Notes: generated by a model not told the origin, from the letters alone. A DNA stretch of 31,702 nt from JALZBL01 sp040004775 (GCA_040004775.1 JBDUAD010000021.1:1-31702); one strand, 5' to 3'. Positions 7,720-15,564 are shown, counted from the first letter of the stretch. A program made the numbers and translations.

Positions 7720-7890
7720 ATGCCCGACGGATCTCCGCAGCTCACCCAGACGTGGGTCGACCGCGACGGCGAGCACATCGCACTTACTTCGCGATCCGAG
7801 GCCACGTCACCGGTACCACCACCGACGGCGGCGCGGAACACATCGACAGTCTCGCTCAGCGTTATCTCGGTGGTCCGACGTGGTCGGCAT
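7720..7890 (+). pseudogene. PPOX-class (F420-type) protein remnant with internal deletion
   Basis: From the ATG at 7720 the sequence reads MPDGSPQLTQTWVDRDGEHI, the well-known N-terminal strand pair of TIGR03618-type pyridoxamine-phosphate-oxidase-fold, F420-dependent enzymes. Near 7795 the reading moves to frame 3 and gives YFAIRGHVTGTTTDGGAEHI followed by DSLAQRYLGG, which in intact relatives comes about 35 residues later. The cofactor-binding middle is therefore deleted and the frame broken. The C-terminus is replaced by unrelated sequence. Between 7890 and 8135 there is no recognisable gene. Confidence 0.6.
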
Positions 7891-8135
7891 ACACCCGTCG
7901 GTCGGCATGATCTCGGCTGCACCCACCGGTACCGGCATCACGTTCGTCCTCGGCGACGTGCTGAAGCTGGACTGCCGCAATTCGTCCGCGAGGTCGTGAC
8001 CACCTACGAGGCGGTCGCCGGATCAGCCGGCCTGTTCCGATTCCTGCAGTTGCGCGTCCGGTTAGTCAGGCCGGCCGCTCATGCGCACGGCGCAAGCCAT
8101 CGTGACGTCGAGGATCGGGGGGACCACTGTTGAGT

Positions 8136-8711
8136 TCACCGAGAGCGCAGGAACGTCAGCGTGCGTTCGAGCAGCAGCTCCGCCGCCTCGGCGTCGTAGG
8201 ACGGCAGGAAGCGGTCGGCGAAATAGTGCTGGTCACCGGGATAGAGGAACAACTCGGCCTGCTCGGTTGACTCGACCAGCGCCCGGGCGGCGTCGACGTC
8301 GCCCTCGCCGACGAAGATCGGGTCGGCGTCCATGCCGTGTATCTGTACCGGCACACCGTCCGGCCAGGCGTCACCGAACTCCGAGACCGGAACGCAGGAA
8401 TAGCACAGCAGCGCGCCGCGCGCTCCTGCCCGGGTCTGCGCGAGCTTCTGGGCCGGTAGCACGCCTAGGGAGAAGCCGGCGTAGACCAATTCGGCCGGCA
8501 ATCCGTCAACTGCCTTCACACCGCGCTCGATCACTTCACCGAACCCGATCGCTTCGACGTGGGCGATTCCGTCCTCGAGGCTCTCGAAGGTGTGCCCGTC
8601 GTAGAGGTCCGGCGTGTGCACCGTGTGCCCGTCCCGGCGCAGGTCGTCAGCGAACGCGACGACGCTGGGCGTGAGGCCGAGCGCGTGGTGAAAGAGGACA
8701 ACTTCGGCCAT
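8136..8711 (-). CDS. Dienelactone hydrolase family protein
   Basis: A 191-residue alpha/beta hydrolase opening MAEVVLFHHALGLTPSVVAF. The nucleophile elbow is GFSLG with Ser81; the likely acid lies in HGMDADPIF (Asp128/130) and the likely base is His162 in PGDQHYFADRF. This is the Ser-Asp-His variant of the DLH family, whose classical role is ring opening of dienelactone in chlorocatechol breakdown; many actinobacterial members act on other small esters, so the substrate is open. The length fits the compact family. It is divergent from the ArsR-type regulator at 8769 with 57 bases between the starts, which makes it the likely target of that regulator. Confidence 0.85.
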   Translation of the reverse strand: MAEVVLFHHALGLTPSVVAFADDLRRDGHTVHTPDLYDGHTFESLEDGIAHVEAIGFGEVIERGVKAVDGLPAELVYAGFSLGVLPAQKLAQTRAGARGALLCYSCVPVSEFGDAWPDGVPVQIHGMDADPIFVGEGDVDAARALVESTEQAELFLYPGDQHYFADRFLPSYDAEAAELLLERTLTFLRSR

Positions 8712-8756
8712 CGTGATTCTCGCTTCCGCTCGCCAACCGTGAACGATCCGTCAGGC

Positions 8757-8769
8757 TAGTATGTTCCAG
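8757..8769 (+). promoter_or_regulatory. Probable -10 box for a leaderless transcript of the ArsR-type gene
   Basis: TAGTAT at 8757-8762 is followed by six bases and then the GTG start at 8769, so transcription would begin on the start codon itself. No ribosome binding site is present. No convincing -35 hexamer is visible. Confidence 0.5.
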
Positions 8770-9341
8770 TGACGTCAATCAATAGGGAGTTTCCTGACTA
8801 TGACGTCGCCGAACGCAAGGTGGTGAGTGCACCGCACGAGCTGCGGGCCATATCCGATCCGTTACGCGGCACCATCCTCGACCTCCTGCTCGAACGCGCG
8901 GCGACCGTGACCGAGCTGGCCGGAGCGGTTCGCCGCCCCAAGAGCACGGTGGCCCATCACGTCAGGGTGCTCGTCGATGCCGGGATGCTGAAGGTGGTGC
9001 GCACGCGTCGGGTGCGTGCTATCGAGGAACGCTTCTACGGCCGGACCGCGCGCAACTTCTACGTCGGCCGGGTACGGCCCGAGGACGTCACGCCACCGCC
9101 CTGGAACAACACACTTGCCGACGCCGCCGAAGAATCCATGCCTGCCTACCAGGCCGACCGCATGCGTGCCCTGCGCAGACATGTTCGCATCTCCGACGAG
9201 CAAGCCGCAGCCTTCTGGGAACGAGTCTTCGACCTCGTCAACGAATTCCAACAGCTGCCGCGCGACGGGGACGTCGCCTACTCATTCGTCGCCAGCCTCT
9301 ACCCGGCCGAGTACCCAAAGCTTCCTGACGCGGAGCCTTAA
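8769..9341 (+). CDS. ArsR-family winged-helix transcriptional regulator
   Basis: A 190-residue regulator. Residues about 20-85 form the winged helix: ELRAISDPLRGTILDLLLER, then ATVTELAGAVRRPKSTVAHH with the recognition helix VRVLVDAGMLKVV, and the wing around RTRRVRAIEERFYG. There is no cysteine pair of the metal-sensing type, so it is one of the HTH_20 members that carry a C-terminal helical domain (here about 100-185) rather than a metal sensor. The GTG at 8769 is the only sensible start and appears leaderless. The divergent dienelactone hydrolase gene is the likely target; this is inferred from arrangement. Confidence 0.85.
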   Translation: MTSINREFPDYDVAERKVVSAPHELRAISDPLRGTILDLLLERAATVTELAGAVRRPKSTVAHHVRVLVDAGMLKVVRTRRVRAIEERFYGRTARNFYVGRVRPEDVTPPPWNNTLADAAEESMPAYQADRMRALRRHVRISDEQAAAFWERVFDLVNEFQQLPRDGDVAYSFVASLYPAEYPKLPDAEP

Positions 9342-9426
9342 ATCGGCGGCGAAAGAGGACCGGTCGATCGGTGCCGCGACTTGTACGTCATGGTGATTCG
9401 GCATTCCGGTCGTCCGACGTAGCGGC

Positions 9427-9506
9427 CTCCAGCCCTCGTCGGTGTCGATGCGAAGGAACAACCAGCGCGGCGGCACCCGGTAGGTGCTGAGGCGGGTGAT
9501 ACGCAC
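9427..9506 (-). pseudogene. dgoD: N-terminal stub of a D-galactonate dehydratase-like gene (enolase superfamily)
   Basis: From a GTG at 9506 the minus strand reads MRITRLSTYRVPPRWLFLRI then DTDEG. This is the start of DgoD-type mandelate-racemase/galactonate-dehydratase proteins, which in intact form continue with an IVGWGEP segment. Here it turns into unrelated GWRPLRR and meets the end of the ArsR gene region. About 27 of some 380 codons survive. Its position, divergent from the keto-deoxy sugar kinase/aldolase operon, fits the pathway: galactonate to 2-keto-3-deoxygalactonate is the step just before the kinase. Confidence 0.6.
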
Positions 9507-9613
9507 TCCCCGGACCGCATTGCGGGGCCAACCGGGCGACCAGGGGTGGTGGCCGCCCGGTGAGTGGAGTCGGTGGAGCGCATATACGGTGGCCGAGCGG
9601 TCTAGGAGGACAG

Positions 9614-10609
9614 ATGAGCGGCACCCCTGCGGTGAGCGGCCCGAGGTTGCGGTCCGACGCTGTGGGACCGGACCTCGTCGCCGTCGGGGAAGCTCTCGTA
9701 GCGTTCATCGCCACCGACGGACTGCCGTTGACCGAGGCGACGGCATTCCGGCGCACGGTGGCCGGTGCGGAGTTCAACGTGGCGGCCGCGATGGCCCGCC
9801 TGGGGCATCGCGCGGTGTTCGCAGGTCGAGTCGGTGCCGATCCGCACGGGCAGGTGATCGAGCAACGAGCGCGGACCTTCGGCATCGATGCGCGCCTGGT
9901 CCGCGATGTCGAGGCGGCCACCGGTGTCTTGGTGCGCGACGTCGGAGACTTCCGCCCGACGGGTGTGCAATACGCCCGCGCGAGCTCGGCCGGGAGCCGA
10001 CTGTGTGCGCAGGACCTCGACTTCGATCTGGTGGCGAGCGCGCGATGCGTGCACGTCAGCGGCATCACCGCGTCGCTGTCTGATTCCGCGGAAGCGGCAG
10101 TCTGCGAGGTGATGCGGCGAGCCCGAGACGCGGGCGTTCTCGTGTCTTTCGATCCGAATCTGCGCTGGCGGATGATGGATCCGCAGTGGGCCAGATCGAG
10201 CCTCCCGCAACTGGCCGGCCTGGCCTCGGTGCTGGTCGCGGGAGCCGACGAACTGGCGTGGCTGGCCGACAGCGACGAGGGCGAGACAGCGCTCGACTGG
10301 GCATTCGAGCAGGGCGTCGAACTGGTCGTGGTCAAGCGCGGCGAGCACGGGGCGATGGCCTCGGACGGTGTCGCCCGGTGTGAAGTGCCGGCCCGCGCCC
10401 GTCGTCCCGTGGACGTCGTGGGGGCGGGAGACGCGTTCGCGGCCGGCCTGTTGGCCGGATTGCTCGAGGGCAAGTCGGTCGAGGCGGCCATGGCTGACGC
10501 GGCGGTGGTGGCCGCGTTCGTGGTCTCCACCGTGGGCGATCTCGAAGGTCTACCCGACCGGGACCTCCGGGACTCCTTCTCGGAAGACGGTGGCGAGGTA
10601 CGTCGATGA
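9614..10609 (+). CDS. kdgK: 2-keto-3-deoxygluconate/galactonate kinase (PfkB family)
   Basis: A 331-residue ribokinase-type sugar kinase. The N-terminal PfkB signature is visible as AGAEFNVAAAMARLGHRAVF (residues 50-69), and PfkB motif 2 as DVVGAGDAFAAGLLAG with the anion hole GAG and catalytic base Asp273. ATP phosphorylates 2-keto-3-deoxy-gluconate or -galactonate to the 6-phosphate in the cytoplasm. The ATG at 9614 is chosen over an upstream GTG because AGGAGGA lies at 9604-9610. The stop overlaps the aldolase start by ATGA, so the two genes are co-translated. Kinase plus aldolase form the lower part of the Entner-Doudoroff/De Ley-Doudoroff route. Gluconate versus galactonate specificity is not readable from sequence; the neighbouring dgoD stub favours galactonate. 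Confidence 0.85.
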   Translation: MSGTPAVSGPRLRSDAVGPDLVAVGEALVAFIATDGLPLTEATAFRRTVAGAEFNVAAAMARLGHRAVFAGRVGADPHGQVIEQRARTFGIDARLVRDVEAATGVLVRDVGDFRPTGVQYARASSAGSRLCAQDLDFDLVASARCVHVSGITASLSDSAEAAVCEVMRRARDAGVLVSFDPNLRWRMMDPQWARSSLPQLAGLASVLVAGADELAWLADSDEGETALDWAFEQGVELVVVKRGEHGAMASDGVARCEVPARARRPVDVVGAGDAFAAGLLAGLLEGKSVEAAMADAAVVAAFVVSTVGDLEGLPDRDLRDSFSEDGGEVRR

Positions 10610-11226
10610 GCCACACCGACGTCCTCCACGCGGTCACCGCACAACGACTGATTGCCATCGTGCGGGCCGGCTCGGCCGGCGACGCGCTGGAGATCGGGAG
10701 CCGCCTGCTTGCCGCCGGGGTACGAGCCGTCGAGGTATCGCTGGTGACCCCCGACGCGCTCGACGTCATCCGCGCGCTGGTCGGCCTGGCGCCGTCCGGC
10801 GCCTACATCGGGGTGGGCACCGCGTTGACGGCGCACGACGTGCAACGCGCCGACGCCGCCGGTGCCCGCTTCGTCGTGTCCCCGGGATTGTCGGCAGACG
10901 TTGTCCGAGCAACCCGCGAGCAGAATCTCATCAGTGTTCCCGGGGCAGCAACGGTGACCGAGGCGTTGACCGCCCGCGACCTCGGCGCCCACCTGGTCAA
11001 GATCTTCCCCGCGTCGACGTGGAGTCCTGGCGCGGTGCGCGACGTGCTGGCCTCCCTGCCCGGCCTGCCGCTCGTGCCGACCGGCGGTATCTCCCTCGAC
11101 TCGGCCCCGGAGTGGATCGCCGCCGGAGCCAGCGCCGTCGGGCTGGGTGGTGCACTGACCAAGGCCGCCGCCGGCCCGGACGACATGCTGGCCGGGCTGC
11201 TCCGCCGCCTGGCCGCGCCCGACTGA
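10606..11226 (+). CDS. eda: KDPG/KHG (2-keto-3-deoxy-6-phospho sugar) aldolase
   Basis: A 206-residue class I aldolase of the Eda/DgoA family. The Schiff-base lysine is Lys132 in HLVKIFPAS; the catalytic glutamate is Glu43 in AVEVSL. The phosphate-binding GVGTAL (69-74) and VPTGGIS strands are present. It splits 2-keto-3-deoxy-6-phosphogluconate (or -galactonate) into pyruvate and glyceraldehyde-3-phosphate. The ATG at 10606 overlaps the kinase stop (ATGA). Length and all key residues are normal, so the gene should be active although the dehydratase that would feed the pathway here is destroyed. Confidence 0.9.
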   Translation: MSHTDVLHAVTAQRLIAIVRAGSAGDALEIGSRLLAAGVRAVEVSLVTPDALDVIRALVGLAPSGAYIGVGTALTAHDVQRADAAGARFVVSPGLSADVVRATREQNLISVPGAATVTEALTARDLGAHLVKIFPASTWSPGAVRDVLASLPGLPLVPTGGISLDSAPEWIAAGASAVGLGGALTKAAAGPDDMLAGLLRRLAAPD

Positions 11227-11282
11227 CGCGACCGCCGGGGCCACGCCGGCGCCGAGAGGGCGTCGTCGGGGAGAATCCGGGT

Positions 11283-11702
11283 ATCACCGACACGCCCGTA
11301 CCGGACCGAACCACCGCCCCGCGCCGGTGGCCGGCCGGCATCTCCGCCATCACGCTGTTCGTCGAGGATCTCGACGCGACCAAACAGTTCTACCGAGACG
11401 TATTCGACCTGCCGGTGGCCTACGAGGACGCCGACTCCGCGGTGTTCGACTTCGGCAGCACGGCCATCAACCTGCTGGCGGTGAGCGCGGCGGGGGAGCT
11501 GGTGGCGCCGGCGCCCGTGGCGTCATCCGACGCCCGGGTCAGGTTCCAATTCACCATCCCGGTCGAGAACATCGACGCCGTGTGCGCCGAGCTGACCGCC
11601 CGCGGCGTCGATCTGCTCAACGGGCCGATGGACCGGCCGTGGGGGATCCGTACGGCGAGCTTCCGGGATCCGGCCGGGCACGTCTGGGAGGTCGCGCACT
11701 GA
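11283..11702 (+). CDS. VOC-family (glyoxalase/dioxygenase fold) protein with an ATC at the start position
   Basis: About 139 residues: TDTPVPDRTTAPRRWPAG, then ISAITLFVEDLDATKQFYRD, FQFTIPVENIDAVCAELTAR and GIRTASFRDPAGHVWEVAH, ending at a TGA. Two beta-alpha-beta-beta-beta modules are clear, as is the C-terminal DPAGHVWEV box with its conserved glutamate. No ATG, GTG, TTG or CTG occurs in frame between the end of eda and the first strand. The ATC at 11283 lies nine bases after a good GGGGAG at 11268-11273 and sits where the family usually has methionine. Either it is a rare AUC start or a point mutation has removed the start codon. Function (metal-dependent lyase, dioxygenase or resistance protein) is not assignable. 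Confidence 0.7.
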   Translation: MTDTPVPDRTTAPRRWPAGISAITLFVEDLDATKQFYRDVFDLPVAYEDADSAVFDFGSTAINLLAVSAAGELVAPAPVASSDARVRFQFTIPVENIDAVCAELTARGVDLLNGPMDRPWGIRTASFRDPAGHVWEVAH

Positions 11703-11711
11703 GGCGTCGGG

Positions 11712-12251
11712 CTACTCGCCGGTGGTTCCGTCGATCGACTCCCGCAGCAGGTCGGCGTGTCCGTTGTGCCGCGCGTACTCCTCGATCATGTGGCACAGGA
11801 TCCAGCGCAGGCTGGGAACTTGACCGTCCGGCCCCTCCCGCTGCGCCAGGCGGCCGAGCCCCCCATCGGCGAGGGCCTGGGCGGTCAGCTGCCGGGAATG
11901 ACCCACCGCGTCCTCCCACAGGGCCCGTAGCCGCTCGGGGGAGTCCTGCGCGGCCGAGTGCCACTCCCAGTCCGGGTCGGCCGACCAGTCGACGGAGTTC
12001 CATGGCGGCTGCCGGTCGTGCCCGTGCAGGTCGTGGGAGAACCAGTCGGACTCAACGTAGGCCAGATGCTTCAGCAGCCCCCCGAGCGTCATCGACGAGG
12101 CGCCTACCGTGACACCGAGAGCGGCCGAGTCCAGTCCACGGCACTTCCACGCCAGCGTCGCCCGCTGGTAGTCCAGGAAGCCGAGGAGGGTGGCGGCTTC
12201 GTCGCCGGCCACGGGCGGCGCCGGGCGGCCGTACTGGTCGACGTCAGTCAC
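11712..12251 (-). CDS. DinB/DUF664 family protein
   Basis: A 179-residue four-helix-bundle protein of the DinB-like metal-binding superfamily, also called mycothiol-dependent maleylpyruvate-isomerase-like. The metal-ligand histidines are visible in LLKHLAYVESDWF and in EEYARHNGHADLLRE near the C-terminus. Members of this DUF664 branch are presumed thiol-dependent transferases; the substrate is unknown. The GTG at 12251 is chosen because the family usually starts just before DEAATLLGFLDYQR. The frame stays open further upstream into a metallo-beta-lactamase-like remnant (to 12400), which is not thought to be part of this gene. A TAAGCT box lies eight bases before the GTG. Confidence 0.8.
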   Translation of the reverse strand: MTDVDQYGRPAPPVAGDEAATLLGFLDYQRATLAWKCRGLDSAALGVTVGASSMTLGGLLKHLAYVESDWFSHDLHGHDRQPPWNSVDWSADPDWEWHSAAQDSPERLRALWEDAVGHSRQLTAQALADGGLGRLAQREGPDGQVPSLRWILCHMIEEYARHNGHADLLRESIDGTTGE

Positions 12252-12269
12252 GGGCGCAGAGCTTAGGGC

Positions 12270-12400
12270 CGAGGTCGCGCCGACCGGGAGAAGCGCGAGG
12301 TCGACGTCGGCGCCGATGTCGCACATCCCGTCGAACACTTCGGTGTCACCGGCGAAGTAGACCCGACTCGACCCCTCCACGACGTAGCGCTCCGATCACC
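12270..12400 (-). pseudogene. Metallo-beta-lactamase-fold (UlaG-like) remnant
   Basis: The minus strand reads ERYVVEGSSRVYFAGDTEVF then DGMCDIGADVDLALLPVGA. This is the central part of UlaG/MBL-fold hydrolases, where the metal-ligand aspartate lies in YFAGDT and the next strand ends in LLPV. Both ends are missing: no HxHxDH motif precedes it and no C-terminal histidine follows. The fragment is in frame with the DinB gene. Between 12401 and 12512 nothing else is recognisable. Confidence 0.6.
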
Positions 12401-12512
12401 GCCGCTTGTCCGACAGAAGCGAAAACGATAGGCCACGAGCGGCGTCAGCGGTCCGCACATTCACCGATGCCCTTGGCCTCTGCGGCGGTGAGTTGTTCTC
12501 TCTAAATCCGGT

Positions 12513-13346
12513 TCAGGCTTCCAACTGCCTGACATCAAGCGTTCCGGTGATCAGGCCGACCGCGACGTCGTCGAGGGTGGTGTCGTGGCCGTAGGCGTAC
12601 GCCCGCAGCAACGCCAAGGCGTCCGGCGCGGTGACGCAGTCCCGGGCCATGACCATCCCCATAGCGACCCACACATAGGTGCGGTCGCGGGCGGCCGGGC
12701 CCTGCAGCCAGTCCGGCTCCTGATACCCCTCAGCGACCGCGGTCGCGCCGATGTGCCTGGCCATCGCCAGTGCCTCGACGACGGACTCGGTGACGGTGAG
12801 GGCGTCGGCCAGGCTGACTTCACCCACCCGTGCGGCGTCGGTGAAGTACAGGTCTACGGCGCCGTACGTTGCCTGCTCGATTTTCAGAGGCAGGGTCATG
12901 ATGGCGCGGTACGGGGTGTGGGCGAACAGTTCCTGAGTGAAGGCCGGCCAGCTGCGTTCGAGCCGCCCGGTATCGGCAACCAGAACGCTCTGGCTGCGAG
13001 CGGAGTCGAGGCACGGGCCCTCACCCTGCGTGAACTGCAGGCGCTCGGCAAGAGTCGCCGTGTCGTCACTGGCGCCCAGAGGCACTCGGAAGTCGTCGTT
13101 GAGGGCGCTCAGGCCGGCTCCGTCGGCCGGCAGTACGGCGAGGCAGGCCCGGGCTAGATGGACCGGCAGCAGCTCGGGCTCCGTGGTTCTCGCATCCTGC
13201 GTGACCGACCACGCGGCGAGGAACAGATCGGCGATGTCGTCGGTGCCTCCTGCGCGAGGCTGTTCTGACGTAGGAGCGCTGCCGGCTGGGCTGCTGTCCG
13301 GCCAGGGCTCGTCACCACCGCGATCACCTGGACGACGGCTCGTCAC
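12513..13346 (-). CDS. GAF and ANTAR domain-containing regulator
   Basis: A 277-residue protein. Residues about 37-190 form a GAF sensor domain (ADGAGLSALNDDFRVPLGAS, then RLQFTQGEGPCLDSARSQSV, typical of actinobacterial GAF-ANTAR proteins). The last 65 residues form an ANTAR RNA-binding domain (VAMGMVMARDCVTAPDALAL, LLRAYAYGHDTTLDDVAVGL). ANTAR proteins bind paired hairpins in nascent RNA and prevent termination. The GAF ligand is unknown. GTG 13346 gives the full N-terminal tail, which is low-complexity. It is divergent from the PIG-L gene across 134 bases. No ANTAR target hairpin pair was identified in the window. Confidence 0.85.
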   Translation of the reverse strand: MTSRRPGDRGGDEPWPDSSPAGSAPTSEQPRAGGTDDIADLFLAAWSVTQDARTTEPELLPVHLARACLAVLPADGAGLSALNDDFRVPLGASDDTATLAERLQFTQGEGPCLDSARSQSVLVADTGRLERSWPAFTQELFAHTPYRAIMTLPLKIEQATYGAVDLYFTDAARVGEVSLADALTVTESVVEALAMARHIGATAVAEGYQEPDWLQGPAARDRTYVWVAMGMVMARDCVTAPDALALLRAYAYGHDTTLDDVAVGLITGTLDVRQLEA

Positions 13347-13468
13347 GGTTACCCGCTTCCGCAGGAGACGGCTGGCTCGATCTTCAGCTCCCGTCGCTTC
13401 AGGTCGTACCTTACCCAGGCCTCACTGGGAGGATCCGAATCTCGGCCTGCTCTGGTCGGCGCAGCCGC

Positions 13469-13481
13469 TAACCTGCGTGGA
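13469..13481 (+). promoter_or_regulatory. Possible -10 box for a leaderless PIG-L transcript
   Basis: TAACCT at 13469-13474 fits TANNNT and is followed by six bases before the ATG at 13481. No ribosome binding site is visible. This is the same geometry as at 8757. Confidence 0.35.
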
Positions 13482-14254
13482 TGCCGGAGCCTCTCGCGAC
13501 CTTTCCTGATGGAGCGTTCAGCCGGGTGCTGTGCATCGTCGCCCATCCGGACGACGTCGAGTACGGCTCGTCCGCGGCCGTCGCCGCCTGGACCACGCGG
13601 GGCGTGGACGTGGTCTACCTGCTGCTGACTCGCGGCGAGGCCGGCATGGACAGCAGTCCCCCGGAACGCACGGGCGAGCTGCGCGGACGCGAGCAAGCCA
13701 CCGCCGGGAAGGCGGTGGGCGTCTCACGTATCGACTACTTTGACTATCCCGACGGAGTGTTGGAGTACAGCCTCGGTCTTCGGCGCGACATCGCCCGGGT
13801 GATCCGCTCCTACCGCCCCGAAGCGATCCTGGTTAGTTCGTGGGACGTCGAGTTCGTCGCCGGTTTAAATCAGGCCGACCACCGGGTGGCCGGCCTCGCT
13901 ACGGTCGACGCGCTACGTGATGCCGGCAACCGGTGGGTCTTCCCGGAGCTCCTGGACGAGGGCCTGGAACCGTGGTCGACGCGCTGGCTCCTCGTCGCCG
14001 GCGATGCCCGACCGACGCACGGAGTCGATGTCACCGGCCAGGCGCTCGAGCGGGGCATCACCTCGCTCGACGCGCACGAGCAGTACCTGGCCGGGCTACC
14101 CGGCCACCCCGCACCCCGGGTGATGCTGACCGCCATCACCGGCATGCAAGGTCCGGCGCTCGGCGTGCCGAATGCGGTGCTGTTCCGGGCGTGGGACTTC
14201 GCTGCCCCGCCGGCCGCGGTTCTGGAGGCGATGCGAAGCGGCGACCGCGGCTGA
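13481..14254 (+). CDS. PIG-L family (LmbE-like) deacetylase
   Basis: A 257-residue protein with the zinc site motif AHPDDVEYG at residues 21-29 and the second ligand histidine in NQADHRV. The fold is that of MshB/Mca/LmbE amidases, which remove acetyl groups from N-acetylglucosaminyl substrates or cleave mycothiol conjugates. In actinomycetes the family includes MshB and Mca, but this protein lacks enough landmarks to choose; it could as well act on natural-product amino sugars. The ATG at 13481 starts MPEPLATFPDGAF and has no good ribosome binding site. It is followed by an MMPL remnant. Confidence 0.85.
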   Translation: MPEPLATFPDGAFSRVLCIVAHPDDVEYGSSAAVAAWTTRGVDVVYLLLTRGEAGMDSSPPERTGELRGREQATAGKAVGVSRIDYFDYPDGVLEYSLGLRRDIARVIRSYRPEAILVSSWDVEFVAGLNQADHRVAGLATVDALRDAGNRWVFPELLDEGLEPWSTRWLLVAGDARPTHGVDVTGQALERGITSLDAHEQYLAGLPGHPAPRVMLTAITGMQGPALGVPNAVLFRAWDFAAPPAAVLEAMRSGDRG

Positions 14255-14398
14255 GCCGCCGCCGCGGTGGCGCCTCATCACAGTCAGGTGACCGCCGGCC
14301 GGGAGTGGACGACATCGTCATCGGGTGAGCCGCATCGCCACCAGCTTCGCGGTGCTGGGTGGCCGCGGTCGGAACGCCGGCCGTGAACCAGCTCCAAC

Positions 14399-15096
14399 TC
14401 GCTGGTCACCATGACCGTGGTTCCGACCACATCACCCCAGGACTCCGCGACGACCGACCTCGTGACCCACCTGCGCGACGACGTGCTGCCACCGATCAAG
14501 GCCAAGACCTATGTCGTCGGGGCCACCGCGTCCTACGTCGACTTCACCGCCAAGGTGTCCCAGCGGATGCCGTGGCTCATCCTGGCCGTCGTCGCGCTGG
14601 CCTTCATCCTGCTCACCGTGGCCTTCCGTTCAGTGATGATCGCCACCAAGGCGGCGGTGCTGAACCTGCTGTCGGTGGCCGCGGCCTACGGGGTGGTCGT
14701 GGCCGTCTTCCAGTGGGGCTGGGGCTCATCGCTCATCGGCATCCACGAGAAACTGCCGACGCCGGCGTTCGTCCCCATGCTGATGTTTGCGCTCGTGTTC
14801 GGCTTTGCGATGGACTACGAGGTGTTCCTGCTCTCGAGGGTGCACGAGGCGTGGGTCAAGACCGGCGACGCCGGCATGGCCGCGGCAGTGCTCATCGACG
14901 CCAGCGTGATCCGCATGGTGCTGGTGCCGGCCGTCATGTCGCAGGTCGGCAGGCATTCCTGGTGGACGCCCCGGTGGCTCGGCCGGATCACTCCGAACAT
15001 CGACATCGAGGCACCGAGCATCTGGCCAAGCTCCCCGCGGCCGAGGGAACGGCCCCCAAGACCTCACCCCTCGCAACTGCCAGCCGCGGCGCCTGA
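14399..15096 (+). pseudogene. MMPL-family transporter, C-terminal half with internal deletion and frameshift
   Basis: Reading frame 2 gives TVVPTTSPQDSATTDLVTHL then several membrane helices (MPWLILAVVALAFILLTVAF; FVPMLMFALVFGFAMDYEVF). FGFAMDYEVFLLSR is the conserved transmembrane-4-type motif of the second half of MMPL/RND lipid exporters. After HEAWVKTGDA the protein jumps to AAAVLIDASVIRMVLVPAVM, skipping about 40 residues that normally include two helices. Near 15010 a frameshift moves the end (GTEHLAKLPAAEG, stop 15096) to another frame. The N-terminal half is missing too. Three independent lesions show a dead gene. Confidence 0.75.
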
Positions 15097-15161
15097 CCCG
15101 CGGTACTCCGCCGGTCGGAGGAGGAGGGTCTGCGCCAGGCCTGTCGGTCACCGTGCCCGGG

Positions 15162-15564
15162 TCAGCAAGGCGTGGGGAAGCGCGGCGGAACGGGCAGGCG
15201 GGAGAAGGCCCGGCGGCCGATGTCGAGCTCAGCCACGAGGTACAGGCCGCCGGTCACCGTGCCGGCCACGGACGTCGCCACTGGACCTCCGCCGGCCGCG
15301 CTGCCTGCCGGCCTGGTCGTCGTGGCCGGAGGCGAGGAAGTACTCATCCAGGCTCGGGTCGATCGCGAGATACGCGGCCCGGATGCGGTTCATGCCGACG
15401 ATCAGGCCGGCGTCGTCGATGCTCGCGTTGGCCACTCGTACGCCGGTGAGCGTTCCGAGGACGAGCACCGCGCCGGCCAGGCCGATGGAGAGCACGTGGA
15501 AGCCGGTGCCGAATCCGGACGCCTGGACCACAAGGGCAAGGACGACCAACGCGGCCGACGCCAC
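15162..15564 (-). pseudogene. Broken gene for a small membrane protein
   Basis: The minus strand gives VASAALVVLALVVQASGFGT, then GLAGAVLVLGTLTGVRVANA and MNRIRAAYLAIDPSLDEYFL: two hydrophobic segments followed by a conserved-looking amphipathic stretch. After SGHDDQAG the frame shifts and a C-terminal piece LYLVAELDIGRRAFSRLPVP, ending RFPTPC, follows in another frame. No start codon precedes the first helix; an in-frame stop lies upstream near 15650. It looks like an actinobacterial four-helix membrane protein that has lost its middle. Confidence 0.5.

Noticed and set aside
7922..8041. Plus-strand piece containing LPQFVREVVTTYEAVAG
   Set aside because: It looks protein-like but is too short to link to a family or to the NmrA or PPOX remnants.
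9388..11244. Long minus-strand open frame of 618 codons
   Set aside because: It runs antisense to the kinase and aldolase genes, its translation is arginine/serine/proline-rich with no domain, and it arises from high GC in the third position of the real genes.
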